Shown here: piece after piece, positions 52,101-59,959 of the stretch | How positions within the stretch are numbered: position 1 is the stretch's first letter | Layout: each line of letters starts with the position of its first letter | Origin: Frigididesulfovibrio sp031551885 | Lineage (GTDB): Bacteria; Desulfobacterota; Desulfovibrionia; Desulfovibrionales; Desulfovibrionaceae | DNA length: 64,000 nucleotides | Reading direction: 5' to 3' | NCBI GenBank assembly: GCA_031551885.1 | Contig: JAVBMX010000025.1 | Location: forward strand, 10,817-74,816 | Position numbers and translations under genes: made by a program | The notes under the pieces: model-generated | What the model was told of the DNA's origin: nothing | Database searches by the model: none | Seen by the model: only the letters and a program-made list of their open reading frames with translations

Positions 52101-53524
52101 CGAAAGTCGCCGGCCCTGTTTTGCCACGCGCTCAGTTGTCCCGCCAAATCGTCGAGGCCCAGTTCTTTCGCCCAGATGTGCAGTCCCTCGGCGCTCTTCA
52201 GGTACCTTTCAAAGGTGAGGCAAAAGTCGAGAAGGATATTAAGGGCGAAAGAGACCGATTCGCCGTCGCGCAGGCGTTTACCGACCGCCAGCAGGGCGAA
52301 AAGGTGCTCCGGCACGGGCCGCAGATGCGCAAGCGAAAGCAGAATTTCGTGCGCGCCCCGGATATCGCCTCGTCGTTCCAGTGTCTCGGCCAAGGCGGCG
52401 TAGCCCTCATGCCAAAGAGGATAATGCGCGATGGCGTCACACAGCGCTTCGGCATCTCCGGCGCGAAGCAGAGGGGCGAGCCGTGAACTTTGGGCCTTTG
52501 GCATGCCGGGGCTTAGTGTCTGCCATTCGCCGAGCTGCAGTTCCAGACCGTCGCCTTTCAGATGCACGTGCCAGTCGGGAGTAATGTGCTGGATGGTGGT
52601 GGAGGTGAACAGCGCGGAATTTTGCGCTTCATGCGTATGCCGCCCGGGGGTCTGGCTGGTGAGGTGGTACAGGCGCGCCTCGGGATTGACGGTCATGCGG
52701 TACCCGGCGTTCCAGAGCCGGGCGCACAAGTCAACGTCCTCAAACCCGTTGATGTAGCCTTCGTTGAAGCCGCCATGCTCCAGAAACAGGGAACGGGGCA
52801 TGAGCATGCAGGCCGCCGTGATGATCTGGAAAAAACGCCGCTTTTTCGTCAACTCGCTCGTAGCGGGAATGCCCTCGTACAAATGCCCCACCTTGAGCGT
52901 AGGGCTGACGAACACCCCAAGGTGCTGCACAGTGCCCCCGAGCGGGCCTTTTGGCGGGTACAACAACACCGGCCCGGTGGCGGCGATGTCGGGGCAGTCG
53001 GTAAAGTCGCGCATCAACAAGTCGAGCCACCGGGGGCATTCGGGCAGGGCGAGGGTATCGTTGTTCAAAAACAGAACGTATTCGCCGCGTGCCTCCCGTG
53101 CTCCGAGGTTGGAGGCCGGCCCGAAATTGATGTTCCGTTCCATACCGCGGTAACGGAATAAATCCCCGAAAAGGGCCTCGCCCAGCGCTTGGCAAGAAGA
53201 GGGCGTGGCATCCGTGGAGGCGTTGTCCACAACGATGACTTCACACCGGCAGCCCTGAAGGGTGAGATGTAAAGAGCGCAGGCAGGCTTCGGTCAGCTCC
53301 CACTTGTTGTAAACGGGGATGACGACGGATACGTGAATGTCGGCGGGCACGGCATGTTCCTTGTTGCTTGCACGGAGTATCCATGCTGCTGGTCTAATAT
53401 AGTATCTTGCCTTTTGCCATTTCAATATTTTCCGCATTAAGGACATCAAAAAAATAATAAATGCTCTCGCGCATGTTGCTGTTTCATCAAACTCCAGAAA
53501 TGAAAGATGGTTATTGCTCTGCAT
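49106..53524 (-). CDS. Giant multi-domain glycosyltransferase (GT2-GT2-like-GT4)
   Basis: The 1472-residue protein has at least three glycosyltransferase modules. Residues about 60-320: GT2 with VSVVIPVYNKWELTEACLRSL, DNASTDATP, FLNNDT and NGFEDVDLC. About 330-520: a helical linker with TPR-like repeats. About 530-790: a second GT2 (FSVLMPVCNPRPEHLRAAVD, MADDASSD, MDQDDLL and YEGAQDYDML). About 810-1040: a GT2-like segment with degenerate motifs. About 1090-1470: GT4 (ILFVAHDRFLTGAPTSLLPL, FLLTSREDSFPQVALEAAERG). It could polymerise or extend a repeat unit on its own. No good ribosome site precedes ATG 53524; internal ATG codons near residue 27 are also possible. Confidence 0.85.
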   Translation of the reverse strand: MQSNNHLSFLEFDETATCARAFIIFLMSLMRKILKWQKARYYIRPAAWILRASNKEHAVPADIHVSVVIPVYNKWELTEACLRSLHLTLQGCRCEVIVVDNASTDATPSSCQALGEALFGDLFRYRGMERNINFGPASNLGAREARGEYVLFLNNDTLALPECPRWLDLLMRDFTDCPDIAATGPVLLYPPKGPLGGTVQHLGVFVSPTLKVGHLYEGIPATSELTKKRRFFQIITAACMLMPRSLFLEHGGFNEGYINGFEDVDLCARLWNAGYRMTVNPEARLYHLTSQTPGRHTHEAQNSALFTSTTIQHITPDWHVHLKGDGLELQLGEWQTLSPGMPKAQSSRLAPLLRAGDAEALCDAIAHYPLWHEGYAALAETLERRGDIRGAHEILLSLAHLRPVPEHLFALLAVGKRLRDGESVSFALNILLDFCLTFERYLKSAEGLHIWAKELGLDDLAGQLSAWQNRAGDFRLDSYLPFLRRMREITRGTLASPLEGWAYTLWRELQYLPQKENASVPLPEVPVAFSVLMPVCNPRPEHLRAAVDSLLRQEWPHWELCMADDASSDPDIVPLLRDLAASDPRIRVEFREENGNISAATNTALAMARHEYAALMDQDDLLTPDALREMAAAIAAHPDGLLFYSDEDKVMDDGAVFYPFMKKRWDFELLYGQNFVNHLGVYVTERLRGIGGFRLGYEGAQDYDMLFRYTENAPESSFVHVPKVLYHWRSHSGSTAADIGAKPQVLTNALRALQEHLDRLGVAGTSELVPGTQFTRVRYSLPKPAPLVSLVLDLGMDAPLAPFLTQTFLAKAGYLKLELVLLYDAETEPFQRSKLERWATGKAQVRLLPLPHDLSFAERANAATAAAAGSVIGFFAKGVVPLTQDWLAEMLSRVVRPKTSVVCGKLIAADGTVHHAGHMIDADGRLFSLFRGLPAGALGYFSWGRLAHTVASADPYCFFTHKRLLEECRGFDPAMGNAAAIDFCLRLGENGLRTVVTPFAEFLLTSVTPAARHSEKDEPWESGIFVNEPALYAGRQKKLQPCHPFLSAGMEGWTLHWTEESEAPLPTAPLPDVESPVRREGKEPFRILFVAHDRFLTGAPTSLLPLIRWLREHTDYEMGVLALLGGELLEEFEQLCPVEVVRDENAFAALGPRPTSVEVERVLPRLLRRMSGKPHCIFGNTAIAPPAYPGLAGLEVPIVTRVMELQGAIQRFVHPQIVRDMQAYTGRFVADSSPIADMLKGMGVAEKSITVIHGGITDVATQLDTKRRETLLRNANTGQAPPVLWGCGTLGRTKDTDLFYDACVHLYELGVTDFQAVWAGPPDDTLKEWINRPKGKHPAQERISFAGYIPKPHLLMRPGDLFLLTSREDSFPQVALEAAERGLPILAFKGGGGMADVVIQGAGLLAEHEDARHMARLAADLLRAPQVLSSMGQKARQIVVENFTLDQLGQKYVRLFEEIRAGNDTPAANIFV

Positions 53525-53786
53525 AGCGATGCGCTATAATAGAGTAAAATGGCTTGTTCCATCTTTTTACTCTGAACATTTTCGTTTACTTCGGATACAC
53601 GGGCATTTTATGTTCATGCGGGAAGGAAAATTTGTTGAAACCCGGCAGGTATCGTATTTCGTATAGTATAGCGTAAAGCAATGATACCCACAATATGCTG
53701 GGCGCAACCAATCGGCATCTATAGTATGTTATGGGCTTCAGCAATTCACCGACGCGGTCTAATCGAAACCGCCTTTCCAACCGCAC
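53525..53786. other. A/T-rich intergenic region
   Basis: This 262-nt gap between two minus-strand genes is clearly richer in A/T than its neighbours. GAGTAAAATGG (53542-53552) and CCATCTTTTTACTC (53560-53573) form an imperfect inverted repeat, and a TATTAT box can be read on the minus strand just upstream of the giant glycosyltransferase start. It probably holds that gene's promoter. A 66-codon open frame at 53586-53786 lacks a ribosome site and is not called. Confidence 0.4.
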
Positions 53787-56444
53787 TCAGGCTTTCGCCG
53801 CCGGCGGCTTGCCCACCTTTTTGGCTCTTACCTTCTGTCTGGCCTGGGCTTTGGAAAAAACCTTGTCTCGTATGCGCTCAAAACGCAGCACCGTGCGCAG
53901 GCAGGCGACGCCCAACGCCACCACGCTGATGACGAAAAACAACGCTTTTTGCACTTCCCAGCGTTGCCGGGCGATGGCCGAGGCCGTGATGTCCAGGCCT
54001 ATTTTGTCGCCATAGAACAACAAAAGCGGGAGCAGGGCAAAAATGAAGACAATGCCGATCGCTTCAATCCATAAAAAAGACTCGGCAACGGAGAGCAAAA
54101 AGAGGGTGGAGTCACGCACCATGCGCAAGAAACGCATTTTCTTTTCCAGCTTCACCAGACGCTCTTCGCCGTCCGTAGCCAATCCTTGGGCTTTTTTGAA
54201 GGAGTCGGGCATATGAAAGTTGGCTTTCAAGGCCCAATTGAGCGCCGTGCTGCAGTGGTTGAAGCTTTTGTTGAAATCCACCATGATGCCGGGGAAAGGA
54301 AACCAGGCGGCCTCCTGATGCACTTTATCCAGCCGGGTGACAAAGGAGGTGAACAAGGCTTTGTATTCCTTGCCGGTGCGCGAAACGAAGCGCTGGATAT
54401 CTCTGTCCAAGACGGCTCGGCCCGCGCACATGTTCTGATAGGCCACATAGTTGGCGATCCGGCCCGTTTGCAGCAGCAAGGCGATCTTTTCTTCGGCCTT
54501 GGCCGCGAACGGGTTGTCCGGCATAAACCAGTTCGGCAACTCCAGATGCATGGCGTGAAGTCTGCCGCGCTCCTCGGTCACCAGGGTTTCCATGTCGTTC
54601 CACAGGCGTTGCAGGCAGGCCGCGATTTGGATTTGCCCCCGCTCCAGCTCCGGATCCAGCAGCATTTTATTAAAGTAATGGCCGTCCTGCGCGACCAGAT
54701 AGGCGAACCCCACGGCCGCGCGTTCGGCGAATCCGCTTTTTACCTCGCAAACCAACCGGCGGTATTCGGGAAACATCCAGGTGGGGCAAAGATGATGCAC
54801 CTGATCGTACACGAGTGAAGCCTGAGCGTTTTTTCCCCGGTATTCCAGCAGTCTCCCCTGCAGATATAAATGCCAGGCCTGCACGACGGGGTATGATGAG
54901 GCCAGCTCCGCCTCCTTCCAATACGCCTGGGCTTTGGCCAGGTCGTCCCGTTCCAGCGCCAGAAAGCCCCGCAGGGAAGTGACCCGAAAGTCACGCGGGT
55001 TGCGCACCTGCAGGTCCTGCAGTTCTTTGTCCGTTTCGACCGGATCCAGAGTCGGCCAATCACGGCACAACTGCCAGAGGGGTGAAGCGTCTTCCGGCGC
55101 CGATGTGGCCGCGCTTTTCTTCAGATCTTTTTCCCGAAGCCGCCAAAACAGCGATGTCGCCCGCAATTGCGTCTCCCACGTGAGATCGTAGAAGGCGCGG
55201 TAAACGACGCCGGGGTCTTTGTCTTCAGACGCCAAGCTGTAGGCGGCGCTCTCGGGGTTCTCCTTCATGCGTTTGTCGATGGCCTGCACGCTTTGGCGCA
55301 TGGCCGCGAAATCGAGCACCGCCATGCGGCTCCAGACCTTCTCGTCGCGCCCGCTCATGTGCCGGGTCGGGCAATCGGCGGTTTTGTGGCTGCGTTGGCC
55401 GCAATAGAAACAGTGGATGTTTTCGCCGGGCGCCAGGGTGGCCGGGGTCAGGTTGGGCAGGGCGGTGGTGCCGCTTTCGGGCGTGATGGAAAGACTGACG
55501 CTGCACCAGTCGTCCGGGTGTTGCCCGGAAGCGGCGAAACGCACCTCGTGCAGGGAAAATTCTTCCCCCAGCATCAAAGCGTTGCGCTTGAACATGTGCG
55601 GGTAGTCGGGAGTAAGCTTGTCGAAATCCATCGACAGTTTTTGCGGCAAATCGTTGTTGAAGTTCAGGCCCTTCTTGTCCACAACGATCATGACGCACGG
55701 CCAGTAATGCTCGGGGTGTTCCGCTTTAAGCCGGAGAATGAGCTGGAGAAATTCCCGGCACCAGTTTCTGAACTGACGCAGCCCTTCAAGGGGGAACATC
55801 AAATTGAAATCATGCAGGATGAAACGAAATTTGTTCCGCTGCAGAATGCTCTCCACATGCCCGAACATTTCCCGCCATCCGGCCTGAAAAGCTTTGTCCA
55901 GCGGGTTGCCCACGGGGCGCAGGACGATGTACCAACCGAGCGAAGACTGGTAGGGCAGGCGGGCGTCGGCTTCCAACGAGTTGCCCATCCGCGCGGCGAA
56001 CCCGGCGGGCGGAGCCTGCGCCGCAAGCGACAAGCCGGGAATACCCTCGACGGTGGACGCGAGGGAAGAATCCACCCAAACGGAAAAGGACGTGGGCGTA
56101 TCGACGCTTTGTTTTTCCAGCACGGGGTCGAAGATCAACTCCGAACCCATTCCCGGCCCCAACTTGAAAGCGACCGGAAAAAGCTGCATAGTCAGCTGTA
56201 ACGGGTTGAATCTGGCCCATACGGCCAGTCGGGCCGCGGCCAGAAACACATCCCCCGAAAAGAAAAACCAGAGGGCCTGACCGCCCGTTCGGGCGACCGA
56301 GACCCCGCCGTAGTCCTCAAGCGTCTGGACCACGACGGTGTTCATCTCGCCCGACCACGCAAGCCAAAGGCCAAAGCCGTCGCAGCCGAGCCGCGCGTCG
56401 GTCACTTCGGATTGCAGGGCGCGTAATTCCTCAAGGCTTATCAT
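53787..56444 (-). CDS. Large membrane protein with CCHC zinc knuckle and TPR-like region
   Basis: The 885-residue protein belongs to no family I can name. Residues 1-330 form a globular region with no clear motif. Residues 345-358 are CFYCGQRSHKTADC, an exact C-x2-C-x4-H-x4-C zinc knuckle (DNA 55371-55412), a nucleic-acid-binding module typical of retroviral nucleocapsids and rare in bacteria. Residues about 430-650 look like TPR-type helical repeats (ALERDDLAKAQAYWKEAELA). Two hydrophobic segments lie near residues 785-815 and 838-860, followed by a basic tail (KAQARQKVRAKKVG). Its start is only 29 nt from the divergent MoaE-like gene. Possible roles include a membrane-bound assembly factor; I assign none. 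Confidence 0.7.
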   Translation of the reverse strand: MISLEELRALQSEVTDARLGCDGFGLWLAWSGEMNTVVVQTLEDYGGVSVARTGGQALWFFFSGDVFLAAARLAVWARFNPLQLTMQLFPVAFKLGPGMGSELIFDPVLEKQSVDTPTSFSVWVDSSLASTVEGIPGLSLAAQAPPAGFAARMGNSLEADARLPYQSSLGWYIVLRPVGNPLDKAFQAGWREMFGHVESILQRNKFRFILHDFNLMFPLEGLRQFRNWCREFLQLILRLKAEHPEHYWPCVMIVVDKKGLNFNNDLPQKLSMDFDKLTPDYPHMFKRNALMLGEEFSLHEVRFAASGQHPDDWCSVSLSITPESGTTALPNLTPATLAPGENIHCFYCGQRSHKTADCPTRHMSGRDEKVWSRMAVLDFAAMRQSVQAIDKRMKENPESAAYSLASEDKDPGVVYRAFYDLTWETQLRATSLFWRLREKDLKKSAATSAPEDASPLWQLCRDWPTLDPVETDKELQDLQVRNPRDFRVTSLRGFLALERDDLAKAQAYWKEAELASSYPVVQAWHLYLQGRLLEYRGKNAQASLVYDQVHHLCPTWMFPEYRRLVCEVKSGFAERAAVGFAYLVAQDGHYFNKMLLDPELERGQIQIAACLQRLWNDMETLVTEERGRLHAMHLELPNWFMPDNPFAAKAEEKIALLLQTGRIANYVAYQNMCAGRAVLDRDIQRFVSRTGKEYKALFTSFVTRLDKVHQEAAWFPFPGIMVDFNKSFNHCSTALNWALKANFHMPDSFKKAQGLATDGEERLVKLEKKMRFLRMVRDSTLFLLSVAESFLWIEAIGIVFIFALLPLLLFYGDKIGLDITASAIARQRWEVQKALFFVISVVALGVACLRTVLRFERIRDKVFSKAQARQKVRAKKVGKPPAAKA

Positions 56445-56473
56445 TCCATCCTACCTCGCAAAGGAGCGAACTT

Positions 56474-56839
56474 ATGGACATCAGCAAAACCATCCAACAG
56501 CTTAAAGCCGAACCCGGATTCACCGACAACGTCGGGATGGTTCTGGTGCACAACGGTGTGGTGCGCGGGTGGTCGCGCGCCGATCGTCAAAAAGTCGACT
56601 CCATCAAAATAGAGCCGGACGCCGCCAAAATGGAGGCCATCCGCCGAGAACTGGAAGGCCGTCCCGGTATTTTCCGAATCGTCGCCCATGCCAACTCCGG
56701 CTTGATGAAGCCGGGGGACGACGTGCTTTTTCTCATCGTGGCCGGCGACATTCGCGAGAACGTCAAGGCCGCTTTCGCCGAACTTCTGGACAGAATAAAG
56801 GCTGAAGCCGTCTTTAAACAAGAAGTTTTGGCGGAATAA
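56474..56839 (+). CDS. MoaE-like molybdopterin synthase large subunit homologue
   Basis: The 121-residue protein has the MoaE pattern in reduced form: NVGMVLVHNGVVRGW, a central IRRELEGRPGIFRIVAHANSGLMKPGDDVLFLIVAGDIR and the C-terminal LLDRIKAEAVFKQE where MoaE has PIWKKE. In true MoaE the Lys of that end is catalytic and a HRxG motif is present; here the Lys remains but HR is replaced (AHANSG). So it could be a divergent MoaE or a paralogue with another role. AAGGAG lies 8 nt before ATG. No moaD or other moa gene is next to it. Confidence 0.65.
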   Translation: MDISKTIQQLKAEPGFTDNVGMVLVHNGVVRGWSRADRQKVDSIKIEPDAAKMEAIRRELEGRPGIFRIVAHANSGLMKPGDDVLFLIVAGDIRENVKAAFAELLDRIKAEAVFKQEVLAE

Positions 56840-56966
56840 TCACTCTTTTTATGCAACAAGCATGCCTATCGGCGACGTGATGTCTGTCGCGCAACGGAAG
56901 GCGGGCATATCCAAAATATTTTTTTGAGGAGAAGCGTGAGGTGGGCCTTACGCAAAGTCGGGTGGT

Positions 56967-58373
56967 ATGAAAACTCTGTTTATTATCGGCATCACGCTGT
57001 TCTTCCTGCTTTCCCTGCTGAAAAAGGCGACACGCTTTCGATCGGCCCAATCGCCGCCTCCGAGCCCCGGCCCGACCTCCCAGATGCGGGACACCCGGGC
57101 GACGTTGGCCCGGCGGGTCGCCGAAAATCCCGACGACGCCCGCCTCTGGGCCGAATTGGGAGCCGCGATTTATCTTGAGGCCCAGTCTCGCGGAGCCGAG
57201 GTGGAAGACCCCGACGTCACGCAGGCGGACGAGCATTTTCGCACCGCCGTCTCTCTGGCTCCGCAGGATGCTTCCATCCTTGCCGATTGGGCCCAATGGA
57301 AGGCCCGGCTGGTTGCCGAGAATGACGAGCTGCGGATGTTCACTTATGAAAAGTTCGTCAAGCCCAAGCTGCGAAAGGCCTCCGAACTCGCCCCGGGGAA
57401 CGGCGAAATTCCGTATTATCACGCCGCGCTCCTGGCCGAGATCGCGGAAGGCCAACTGCTTCTCGCGGAGGAGTTTGACTCCCCCGACAACAAGGAACGC
57501 CACACATTGCTGCGCGAGCGCGACCTGCTGCTGTGGGACGCCGTGGATCTGGCGCATCAGGCTGAACGCAAACGGCATGATCGGCTCGAGTGCCTGTCTT
57601 TGCGCGCCGAATTGTTTGTCGATCTTGCCGAGGAGCGCGACGGCGGGGAAGAAAAATACTTGCTCCAGGAAGCCAAGACCAGTTTGGACGAATATAGGCG
57701 GCTGAGCGGCGAGGCGAGCCCCGATGAAGAATATGTGACGCTGTCGCTGGAGCACCTGCGGGGTGAGGCCGCTGTGCCGGTGGCCCGGCCGACGAAGCCC
57801 TCGACGAGTGTTCCATCGGTGGTGGAGCTCGGTTCGCCGCACCCACGAACCTCCGCTCCCGCGCCGAGCGGTTTTGGGCAGGCCGCCCCCCCGAATGCCG
57901 CTGCGGCGGCGACCCGAGGACCCGTCTCGCCGCCGGTCGTTTCCGAGGCAAAACCCTCGGCCGATCTTGAGGCGAAATTCCTTGAAGAAGGGTTGCGTAT
58001 TCCGGAAGACGCTTTTGCTTCCGCTCCGGCGGCCGCTCAAGGAAGGCTTTCCGAGCCGGAAACCGTGCCGCAGGCCGTCGTTTCGTCCCCGACTCCGATC
58101 ATGACCGCGACGAATCCCGACTTCAGTCGCGCGGCCGCCGCGTTGGCTCCTCCCATGCCGGCCGCTTCGGCGCCTCGTACGGATTTCCCCAACGCACCCA
58201 ACTGGGAAGCTCCCGCCTACAACGTGCCAGACTATGCCCGACCACAAGGCGAGGCCGAGCACAATGCTCCGGCGACGCCGACCGAGCCCGGCGACACGGG
58301 TAAAAACAAAAATTCCCGGTCCGACACCCCCGGAGCCCATCGCCCCCTTTCCTATCGCCCGCTTTCGCGCTGA
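56967..58373 (+). CDS. Membrane-anchored TPR protein with Pro/Ala-rich tail
   Basis: The 468-residue protein has one N-terminal helix (LFIIGITLFFLLSLL), then a region with TPR-like pairs, for example LARRVAENPDDARLWAELGAAIY and ADEHFRTAVSLAPQDASILAD. The layout recalls CcmI/CycH-type or other cytochrome-maturation TPR proteins, but no haem motif or partner is present. The second half (about residues 270-468) is Pro/Ala/Ser-rich and of low complexity. It follows the MoaE-like gene after 127 nt and is ended by a strong terminator. The function is not known. Confidence 0.65.
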   Translation: MKTLFIIGITLFFLLSLLKKATRFRSAQSPPPSPGPTSQMRDTRATLARRVAENPDDARLWAELGAAIYLEAQSRGAEVEDPDVTQADEHFRTAVSLAPQDASILADWAQWKARLVAENDELRMFTYEKFVKPKLRKASELAPGNGEIPYYHAALLAEIAEGQLLLAEEFDSPDNKERHTLLRERDLLLWDAVDLAHQAERKRHDRLECLSLRAELFVDLAEERDGGEEKYLLQEAKTSLDEYRRLSGEASPDEEYVTLSLEHLRGEAAVPVARPTKPSTSVPSVVELGSPHPRTSAPAPSGFGQAAPPNAAAAATRGPVSPPVVSEAKPSADLEAKFLEEGLRIPEDAFASAPAAAQGRLSEPETVPQAVVSSPTPIMTATNPDFSRAAAALAPPMPAASAPRTDFPNAPNWEAPAYNVPDYARPQGEAEHNAPATPTEPGDTGKNKNSRSDTPGAHRPLSYRPLSR

Positions 58374-58400
58374 ACGCGCAACGCCCCCCCAACATATGCA

Positions 58401-58438
58401 AAAACCGCGAAGGCCGGCTCGGCTTTCGCGGTTTTTTT
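58401..58438. terminator. Strong bidirectional terminator
   Basis: AAAACCGCGAAGGCCG pairs with the complement CGGCTTTCGCGGTTTT around GCT, followed by seven T on the plus strand and preceded by A4 for the minus strand. It lies between the convergent TPR gene and MFS gene. Confidence 0.9.
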
Positions 58439-58491
58439 GCTGGGGAACACGTCTCTCGTTCAGACAAGACTTCCGGCGGGACCGAAGGCGT

Positions 58492-59697
58492 TCAGCCGGC
58501 TGTTTGCTCCGAACGCTGCTCCGCCTCACGTAACGCCGCCCGAACGTTGAGGTAATGCGGGTGCACCCAGAACAAAAAAAGCGCGGCGGCGACCACAATG
58601 AATACGGCCATCAGGCTGTAAACGAAACTCCATCCCAACGATTCATACAACCTGCCCGTCAGCAAAACTCCGCAAAAAATTCCCATCTCCAGCAGGGTCA
58701 TCAGGGTTCCATTGGCCGCGCCGCGTCGCTGTGGAGGCACCATGTCGTTGACCATGGCCATGAGCACCGGCAGGCAAAGCCCATCACCCACGCCCTGCAG
58801 GAGGGCGGCCGCAAAAAACAGGATCGGCTCCCGAACAAAGGCCAGCAGCACCAAGCCCGTGGTCAGCAGGACAAAGGAAAGACAGACGATGCCCTTGGGC
58901 CCCCGGCTGTCGTAAGCTTTGCCGCCGATCAAGCGCGAAGCCGCCGTGCCCAGGGCAAAAAAGGTAAAAAACAGGGTGGGGGAGGTATGCAGCTCGTGCT
59001 TGGCATACAGGGCCGCGTAGTTCATCAGGCAGCCATACGACAGGGTGACGAAAAAAACCGTCACGGCCAAGGGAACGGCGCTTTTCTCAATGGTCTGCCG
59101 GAGGGAAAAAGGCTTGCGCTTCAGATCCAGGTTCGGCAGGCGCAGCTGCAGCACCGTGAACCAGCCCAAGAAGATTAGGACGCCGCACGCGACGAACAGG
59201 GTGTTGAAATCGAGGTTTTCCACGACCAGCAGCCCCAGGTTCGGCCCAACGGCCATGGCCAGGACCATGGACAGACCGTACCAGCCTATGCCTTCCCCTC
59301 TGCGGGAAGGAGGAATGAGGTCAACGGCCGTGGTGCCGGCCGCGCCGATGACCGTGCCCCAGGCCAGACCATGCGTCAAACGGAGCAGCGCCATACCCAC
59401 AATGCCGGTTACGAAAGGGTAGGCGAAAAACAACACGCCAAAAATGAAAAAAGCGGGAATATACACTGCGCGACGCCCCAGGGTGTCCAGCCAGTACCCG
59501 GTCAACGGGCGGGCAAAAATGGCCGTCACGATGGAGCAGGAAGCCAACACGCCGAGCAGAGAGCCGGACAGGCGCATCCGCGTTTCGAGAAACAGCGTGA
59601 ATGTCGACATGGCCGCGTAGAAGGCCAGGACCATCAAAAGCTGACCCGCGCAGATCAGGATAAAATTTTTACTCCAAAGAGGCTCTTTTGAGGGCAT
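58492..59697 (-). CDS. MFS transporter
   Basis: The 401-residue protein has about 12 hydrophobic segments and the MFS loop motifs FARPLTGYWLDTLGRRAVYI (loop 2-3), RRGEGIGWYGLSMVLAMAVGPNLG and SRLIGGKAYDSRGPKG (loop 8-9). It is of the drug/metabolite exporter type, similar in layout to YfcJ/YhhS-like permeases. ATG 59697 has GAGGA 7 nt upstream; a longer frame toward 59838 lacks a start with a ribosome site. It is divergent from the glutamate-synthase-type gene, with a 262-nt shared control region. The substrate is not known. Confidence 0.85.
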   Translation of the reverse strand: MPSKEPLWSKNFILICAGQLLMVLAFYAAMSTFTLFLETRMRLSGSLLGVLASCSIVTAIFARPLTGYWLDTLGRRAVYIPAFFIFGVLFFAYPFVTGIVGMALLRLTHGLAWGTVIGAAGTTAVDLIPPSRRGEGIGWYGLSMVLAMAVGPNLGLLVVENLDFNTLFVACGVLIFLGWFTVLQLRLPNLDLKRKPFSLRQTIEKSAVPLAVTVFFVTLSYGCLMNYAALYAKHELHTSPTLFFTFFALGTAASRLIGGKAYDSRGPKGIVCLSFVLLTTGLVLLAFVREPILFFAAALLQGVGDGLCLPVLMAMVNDMVPPQRRGAANGTLMTLLEMGIFCGVLLTGRLYESLGWSFVYSLMAVFIVVAAALFLFWVHPHYLNVRAALREAEQRSEQTAG

Positions 59698-59780
59698 GAT
59701 TTTTCCTCGAGTCGAGTCTTTTCGTATGCCTCTACGCTTGAGGTCGAAGAAAGAAAAGCCCCGGCGGAATGATTTTCCCT

Positions 59781-59824
59781 TCCGACTTTCGGAAAAATTC
59801 CGACATCTGAAAAAAAAATCCGAC
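59781..59824. promoter_or_regulatory. Triple TCCGAC repeat in a divergent promoter region
   Basis: TCCGAC occurs at 59781-59786, 59799-59804 and 59819-59824, spaced by 18 and 20 nt, about two helical turns, in A-rich surroundings. The first is also half of the palindrome TCCGA-CTT-TCGGA. It lies between the MFS gene and the glutamate-synthase-type gene and looks like a regulator binding array. No regulator gene is next to it. Confidence 0.4.
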
Positions 59825-59959
59825 CGGTATGTCGCCAAATACGTTTTAGTATGAATTTTTAGGGGTGTTTGTTTTATAAATCAAAATGTTATGGCCATTG
59901 TCATGATTTTTTTCCTCAGGTACGAGGAGGGGAAACTTGTCCGCAAAAGGAGAATGATC

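Noticed and set aside
53586..53786. 66-codon minus-strand frame between the zinc-knuckle protein and the giant glycosyltransferase
   Set aside because: GTG start directly after the previous stop, no ribosome site, and composition typical of an A/T-rich spacer.
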